This document shows, piece by piece, positions 60,269 to 64,000 of a DNA stretch of 64,000 bases. Origin of the DNA: Flavobacterium sp. (GTDB lineage Bacteria; Bacteroidota; Bacteroidia; Flavobacteriales; Flavobacteriaceae); assembly GCF_035195345.1 (NCBI RefSeq), contig NZ_CP136574.1, forward strand, positions 1,665,871-1,729,870, given 5' to 3'. The translations under genes and the position numbers were made by a program. How positions within the stretch are numbered: the stretch's first letter is position 1; each line of letters opens with the position of its first letter. The notes beneath the pieces are model-generated. The model did no database searches. It was given only the letters and a program-made list of their open reading frames with translations, and was not told where the DNA came from.

Positions 60269-61283
60269 CAATGACCTGAGTAGGTAAAATCGTTCTCATT
60301 ACCTCATCATAACCTTCCACTTTTTTATTTCCGTAGATAGAAGTTGGCAATAATGGATATTGTGCTCTATCCGAAGTCAAACAAAAATCATCGGGTTGGT
60401 TAAATGGTTTGAAACCCGCGTAAGGATGAGTGGCTCCCCAAAGTGTAATCACTTTTACGCCTAACATCGCAGCAATATGTGAATTTCCAGAATCCATGGA
60501 AAGCATAACGTCTAAATTAGAAATTACATCTAATTCATGTTTGAATTTTAGTTTTCCAGCTAAAACTAGTACATTTTCATGTTGGCTTTGTAGTTGGTTC
60601 AACAATTGTATTTCTTTATTGCCTCCGCCAAATAAAAAGATTTTATGATTTTTATTTTCAGCTAATTCATCAATTACTTGTTGCATTAAATCTTGAGGAT
60701 AGACTTTACTTTCGTATTGTGCAAAAGGTGCAATTCCAATCCAATTTTGATTTTTTGTTCCTATGATGGAAAGAATTTCTTCTGATAACGTAGCTTTTTC
60801 AGGAAATTGAACATTCGTTAAATCAATTGAAAATCCAAGTTGCTTGAAAGTATCCACATGTCTTTCGAACATTGGCTTCACAGGAGCAAAAACTTTGTTG
60901 GTTAAACTCGTTAATGCTTTCTTTTCGGTTCTTCCTTTATCCGTTGAAGACACTTTTTTCCCACTTAATGCAAATAATGTACGAACGACTTTGGAACGAA
61001 GCACATTGTGTAAATCGGCAACCAAATCAATATTTAATTTTCGTAAATCAGAAAACAAGCGAAGTAAACCAATGAAACCTTTGTGACGCTTATGTAAATC
61101 GACACCAAAGAAATTCACGTTCGGAATTCCATCAAAAAAAGGTTGAAAAAAAGGTCGGGAAACTACGGTAATTTTTACTTCGGGATATTGCAAAACTAAG
61201 GCTCTCAACACAGGAACTGTCATCGCGACATCACCCATAGCTGAGAGCCTTATTACCAATATGTGTTTTGGTGTAGATAACAA
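60243..61283 (-). CDS. Glycosyltransferase family 9 (heptosyltransferase-like)
   Basis: A 346-residue GT-B enzyme of the ADP-heptose:LPS heptosyltransferase family. It has the start HILVIRLSAMGDVAMTVPVL, the acceptor-domain helix, and the donor site SMDSGNSHIAAMLGVKVITL with WGATHPY. It probably adds a sugar to lipopolysaccharide core or another envelope glycan. The next gene upstream on the strand is DUF4254, a common neighbour in this group, 7 bp away. Confidence 0.92.
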   Translation of the reverse strand: MLSTPKHILVIRLSAMGDVAMTVPVLRALVLQYPEVKITVVSRPFFQPFFDGIPNVNFFGVDLHKRHKGFIGLLRLFSDLRKLNIDLVADLHNVLRSKVVRTLFALSGKKVSSTDKGRTEKKALTSLTNKVFAPVKPMFERHVDTFKQLGFSIDLTNVQFPEKATLSEEILSIIGTKNQNWIGIAPFAQYESKVYPQDLMQQVIDELAENKNHKIFLFGGGNKEIQLLNQLQSQHENVLVLAGKLKFKHELDVISNLDVMLSMDSGNSHIAAMLGVKVITLWGATHPYAGFKPFNQPDDFCLTSDRAQYPLLPTSIYGNKKVEGYDEVMRTILPTQVIEKINSNLT

Positions 61284-61290
61284 TAGAATA

Positions 61291-61896
61291 CTATTTTTTG
61301 TTTTGATACAACACTGGATTTAACTCCTCGTCGTTGTACATTTTCATTTGTTTGTATACTTTCATGTATTTGTCGCCCGCTTCAATATCCTCAATTAATT
61401 GACTGATTGAAGTAAACATATCGTTTTTTTGGTCTAACAAAACATTTAATTTTTCTTGACATTTTGCTCTGTGTTCTGCCGTAGCTTCAGCACGAGTTGC
61501 CTCTTCGTTCATGTGGTAAATTTTTAAAGCTAAAATCGACAAACGGTCAATTGCCCAAGCTGGACTTTCGGTGTTGATTTTTGCATGTGATTTTACTTGA
61601 ACAGTCTTATATTTATCTAAGAAATAACTATCAATGTATTCCACCATATCCGTACGAACTTGGTTAGAAGCATCAATTTTACGTTTTAAATCTAAAGCCG
61701 CTACGGGATCAATATTGGGATCACGAACAATATCTTCATAATGCCATTGTACCGTATCTACCCAGTTTTTTGCAAACAATAAATATTCAATAGTTCCTTT
61801 TTCGAAAGGATTTACAACGGGTTGATACACATCATCAACAATGTGATATGTTTTTATACTTTGTTCAAAAATGGGAAATGCAAATTCAGCAAACAT
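61291..61896 (-). CDS. DUF4254 protein
   Basis: A 201-residue, mainly helical, cytoplasmic protein. Family blocks include FAKNWVDTVQWHYEDIVRD, ALDLKRKIDASNQVRTDMVE and ESPAWAIDRLSILALKIYHM. The function is unknown, but DUF4254 is regularly next to family 9 glycosyltransferases in Bacteroidota, as here, suggesting a linked envelope role. It is co-transcribed with the glycosyltransferase and divergent from upp. Confidence 0.9.
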   Translation of the reverse strand: MFAEFAFPIFEQSIKTYHIVDDVYQPVVNPFEKGTIEYLLFAKNWVDTVQWHYEDIVRDPNIDPVAALDLKRKIDASNQVRTDMVEYIDSYFLDKYKTVQVKSHAKINTESPAWAIDRLSILALKIYHMNEEATRAEATAEHRAKCQEKLNVLLDQKNDMFTSISQLIEDIEAGDKYMKVYKQMKMYNDEELNPVLYQNKK

Positions 61897-61937
61897 ATTT
61901 ATAGCTTTAAAATTGATACAAAAATAGCGATTTTTTG

Positions 61938-61945
61938 TACTTTTA
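61938..61945 (+). promoter_or_regulatory. TACTTTTA -7 element for upp
   Basis: Seven of eight matches to TAnnTTTG; a TTG at 61912-61914 gives a 23-base spacing. It lies 25 bases before the ATG at 61971 and downstream of a longer in-frame ATG at 61935, so it fixes the start. Confidence 0.45.
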
Positions 61946-61970
61946 TCCTGAATTACAAAAAATAAAATCG

Positions 61971-62624
61971 ATGCACATTCATTATATCTCAGAACAAAAC
62001 AGTATTCTAAATCACTTTTTAGCGCAAATTCGCGATGTAAACATCCAAAAAGACAGCATGCGCTTTAGAAAAAATATTGAGCGTATTGGAGAAATAATGG
62101 CTTATGAACTAAGTAAAACCCTTGATTACAAAAATATCGATGTGCAAACACCTCTTGGTATTAAACACACAACAACCATTGCTGAACCTGTGGTTTTATG
62201 TTCGATTTTACGCGCTGGTTTAGCGTTACATCAAGGTTTTATGAACTTTTTTGATAATGCAGAAAACGGTTTTGTTTCAGCTTACCGCCATCATTATAAC
62301 AACGACGATAAATTTGAGATTTTGGTGGAATATCAAGCAGCTCCATCATTCGAAGGAAAAAATCTAATTTTAATTGACCCAATGTTAGCCACAGGTCAAT
62401 CATTAGTAGCGGTATTACACAAATTGCATTTGGAGCACCAACCTAAAGAAATTCATATTGCAGTTGTTATTGCAACTCCAGAAGGTATTCAATATTTAGA
62501 AGAAAACGTGCCTTCAAATTGTCATTTATGGGTGGCCGCTTTAGATGAAAAATTAAACGAACACAACTACATTGTTCCTGGTTTAGGCGATGCTGGAGAT
62601 TTAGCGTACGGAATCAAATTATAA
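61971..62624 (+). CDS. upp: Uracil phosphoribosyltransferase
   Basis: Salvages uracil to UMP with PRPP. About 217 residues. The PRPP-binding block LILIDPMLATGQSLVAVL (about 136-153) and the uracil-binding C-terminus GLGDAGDLAYGIKL are intact; SILRAGLALHQGFM is another family block. The ATG at 61971 (MHIHYISEQNS) is chosen from the promoter and family N-termini. The 3' end overlaps the convergent DUF6427 gene by 6 bases. Confidence 0.95.
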   Translation: MHIHYISEQNSILNHFLAQIRDVNIQKDSMRFRKNIERIGEIMAYELSKTLDYKNIDVQTPLGIKHTTTIAEPVVLCSILRAGLALHQGFMNFFDNAENGFVSAYRHHYNNDDKFEILVEYQAAPSFEGKNLILIDPMLATGQSLVAVLHKLHLEHQPKEIHIAVVIATPEGIQYLEENVPSNCHLWVAALDEKLNEHNYIVPGLGDAGDLAYGIKL

Positions 62625-63548
62625 TTGCATCGTGAAAAAGAAAATTCCTAGTCCAAATAAAGCATAAATTACGATTTCTTTTACCCAATTATTTTCGATT
62701 TTTTCAATAAAATTTGCGCCAATTATCGCTAAGGGTCCAAAACAAAAAGCTAAACTACCATTGTTTTTATTGGCTGAAAGAACATAGATTCCCACACCCA
62801 AAATAAAAGAAAACAAAATTGTTTTGTGAGAGGATTGCATATTCAATGCCTTATTTGGGACATCAAAAACATGTGATACGAAGAAAAATAAACTTATTGA
62901 CGTGAACAACGCCAAAGCTATTCTTTGGTAAATACTTTCAAAGTAATAAAAGTCAAAACTAACATATGTTTTACTTAACAATGTACTCATTAAACTATTG
63001 TCTAAGATACTATTTGCAAGGAAAAACAAAATGGTTACAGCAAATAATGCAATGAATGGGATAATCCAATTTCGATAATCTTTTGAAACGTGAAGGATGA
63101 TTGCAATGAACACCAAAACAATATAAAACATACTCCAAAAGTGAAATAATGCCGCTAAGAAAATCCAAAAAGAAGCATCAAAAATTTTCTCTTTTGTTTG
63201 TAATAATGACTTTAACGAAATTAATCTTCTAAGCGCCAACAACAATAAGAAATTGGAAATTATAATATTTTTATTCTGAAAAATTGAAGAAAAGAATAAA
63301 AGAAAAACAAAGAATAAAAATAACGCATAATTATTTCCTTTGGTTAATCCGTTCTTGAGTGTAATAAAATTTAAAATAAATAATGACGCAAAAAGTAACA
63401 GGTATAAACCAAACTCCTCTGCATAGTAAATCCAGTCTGCATTAGGCTTTACTAGTGTAATTATCTTTATAGAAAAGAAAAAAAGCGATAGAATTCCTAT
63501 TACTAAATAATTAAATGGTCTAGTTTTACTAAAAACACTTGCTATCAT
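62619..63548 (-). CDS. DUF6427 multi-pass membrane protein
   Basis: A 309-residue protein with eight to nine transmembrane helices and few charged loops. The start MIASVFSKTRPFNYLVIGIL and the strictly flavobacterial neighbourhood (upp on one side, DUF6341 and purD on the other) match DUF6427. Function is unknown; the many helices suggest a polysaccharide-related or transport role, which is only a guess. Confidence 0.82.
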   Translation of the reverse strand: MIASVFSKTRPFNYLVIGILSLFFFSIKIITLVKPNADWIYYAEEFGLYLLLFASLFILNFITLKNGLTKGNNYALFLFFVFLLFFSSIFQNKNIIISNFLLLLALRRLISLKSLLQTKEKIFDASFWIFLAALFHFWSMFYIVLVFIAIILHVSKDYRNWIIPFIALFAVTILFFLANSILDNSLMSTLLSKTYVSFDFYYFESIYQRIALALFTSISLFFFVSHVFDVPNKALNMQSSHKTILFSFILGVGIYVLSANKNNGSLAFCFGPLAIIGANFIEKIENNWVKEIVIYALFGLGIFFFTMQL

Positions 63549-63560
63549 GCGAATATTTTA

Positions 63561-63568
63561 TATTTTTG
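63561..63568 (+). promoter_or_regulatory. TATTTTTG -7 element for the DUF6341 gene
   Basis: Exact TAnnTTTG match, 26 bases before the ATG at 63595. Confidence 0.5.
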
Positions 63569-63594
63569 TGGTGTAAATATAATACTTTATCAAA

Positions 63595-63825
63595 ATGAAA
63601 TCATTTTTTGAAGGAATACAATCACTTTTCGTAGATTTTTTATTCTTACCAATGGATTGGTTAAGAGAATTAGAATTAACTAATTGGTGGACTGCAAATA
63701 TCTTAAACTGGATTTTTATTATTATCTGTTGTGGAGCTATGACTTATTGGATTAAGCAATTGAATATCTTCAAATCAAACAATGAAGATGAGCAAGATAC
63801 TACAGCACACTCATTTTTAAAATAA
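63595..63825 (+). CDS. DUF6341 small membrane protein (76 residues)
   Basis: Conserved flavobacterial protein of unknown function. It starts MKSFFEGIQSLFVDFLFLPM, has a tryptophan-rich amphipathic region (ELTNWWTANILNW) and one clear transmembrane helix (about 38-57), then an acidic tail. It lies between DUF6427 (divergent) and purD (convergent). Confidence 0.8.
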   Translation: MKSFFEGIQSLFVDFLFLPMDWLRELELTNWWTANILNWIFIIICCGAMTYWIKQLNIFKSNNEDEQDTTAHSFLK

Positions 63826-63840
63826 TCTTAAGGTATCAGC

Positions 63841-63857
63841 AAGGATTATAAATCCTT
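63841..63857. terminator. AAGGATT/AATCCTT hairpin at the end of purD
   Basis: Seven-base arms around ATA, containing the purD stop codon and lying between two convergent genes. No strong T-run, so termination is uncertain. Confidence 0.4.
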
Positions 63858-64000
63858 ACCAATATCCGTTCTAAAATACATCTTATCAAATTGTAGTTTT
63901 GCTATACTTTGATAAGATTTTTTTATGGCTTCCTGAAAGTCATTTCCGTATGAAGTTACCGCAATTACGCGACCTCCATTTGTCACCACTTTTCCGTTTT
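63846..64000 (-). CDS. purD: Phosphoribosylamine-glycine ligase, C-terminal end (partial)
   Basis: The last 51 codons of a gene that runs off the right edge, with the stop at 63846-63848. The visible part, TNGGRVIAVTSYGNDFQEAI and a tail ending MYFRTDIGKDL, matches the C-terminal domain of PurD (GAR synthetase), which makes glycinamide ribonucleotide in purine synthesis. The start and ATP-grasp domain lie outside the window. Confidence 0.9.
   Translation of the reverse strand, partial: NGKVVTNGGRVIAVTSYGNDFQEAIKKSYQSIAKLQFDKMYFRTDIGKDL

Overview
The window is AT-rich chromosomal DNA from a member of the Bacteroidota, almost certainly a Flavobacteriaceae bacterium close to Flavobacterium. Evidence: a GldH gliding lipoprotein, a subtilase with a C-terminal type IX secretion (Por) signal, DUF4254/DUF6427/DUF6341 genes, promoters of the TAnnTTTG type, near absence of Shine-Dalgarno sites, and short palindromic repeats between genes. 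Most of it is ordinary housekeeping chromosome. No tRNA, rRNA, CRISPR array, prophage or plasmid module was seen.

1-12.5 kb is a haem biosynthesis region. hemJ (cut by the window edge) and hemH lie on the minus strand. An AraC-type regulator is divergent from a long plus-strand run: hemA-hemC-trkH-trkA-hemD-hemE-two small genes-hemF-hemB, followed by a lipoprotein cytochrome c with a CRP/FNR-like palindrome upstream. Potassium uptake genes trkH/trkA sit inside the haem operon, with one-base spacing to hemD. 12.5-22.8 kb holds a two-component system, a DUF1573 protein, an alkylguanine transferase, a serine hydrolase, a DEDDy exonuclease, a secreted subtilase and a nucleoside-gate membrane protein.

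22.8-25.5 kb is a broken lipoprotein gene split by an IS1595-family element with about 29-bp terminal inverted repeats; the element carries an extra membrane-protein gene beside its transposase. 25.6-38 kb contains fumarase, an RlmI-like methyltransferase, an S23-like four-helix gene flanked by intergenic repeats, a CoA transferase pair, PBP1A, GldH, RicT, and a ferredoxin-TrhP-TrhO operon in which TrhO carries the same C-terminal domain as TrhP. 38-50 kb has recA, a lipoprotein, an ECF sigma factor, a candidate dual-membrane-spanning anti-sigma protein, plsC, trpS, a tandem lipoprotein pair (one frameshifted), ppc, a GIY-YIG pseudogene among palindromes, dprA and a SPOR protein.

51.4-59 kb is the most unusual region. 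A PadR regulator heads a six-gene operon with five tandem paralogous membrane proteins that share an N-terminal helical module. The PadR promoter and the promoter of a beta-barrel protein gene 3.8 kb away carry the same 9-5-9 palindrome directly upstream of an identical TATATTTG element, which suggests one small PadR regulon. A 152-bp near-identical scrap of one array gene lies between them. 59-64 kb returns to housekeeping: a PaaE-like reductase, glycosyltransferase 9, DUF4254, upp, DUF6427, DUF6341 and the end of purD.

All family names come from reading motifs by eye; no database search was possible.
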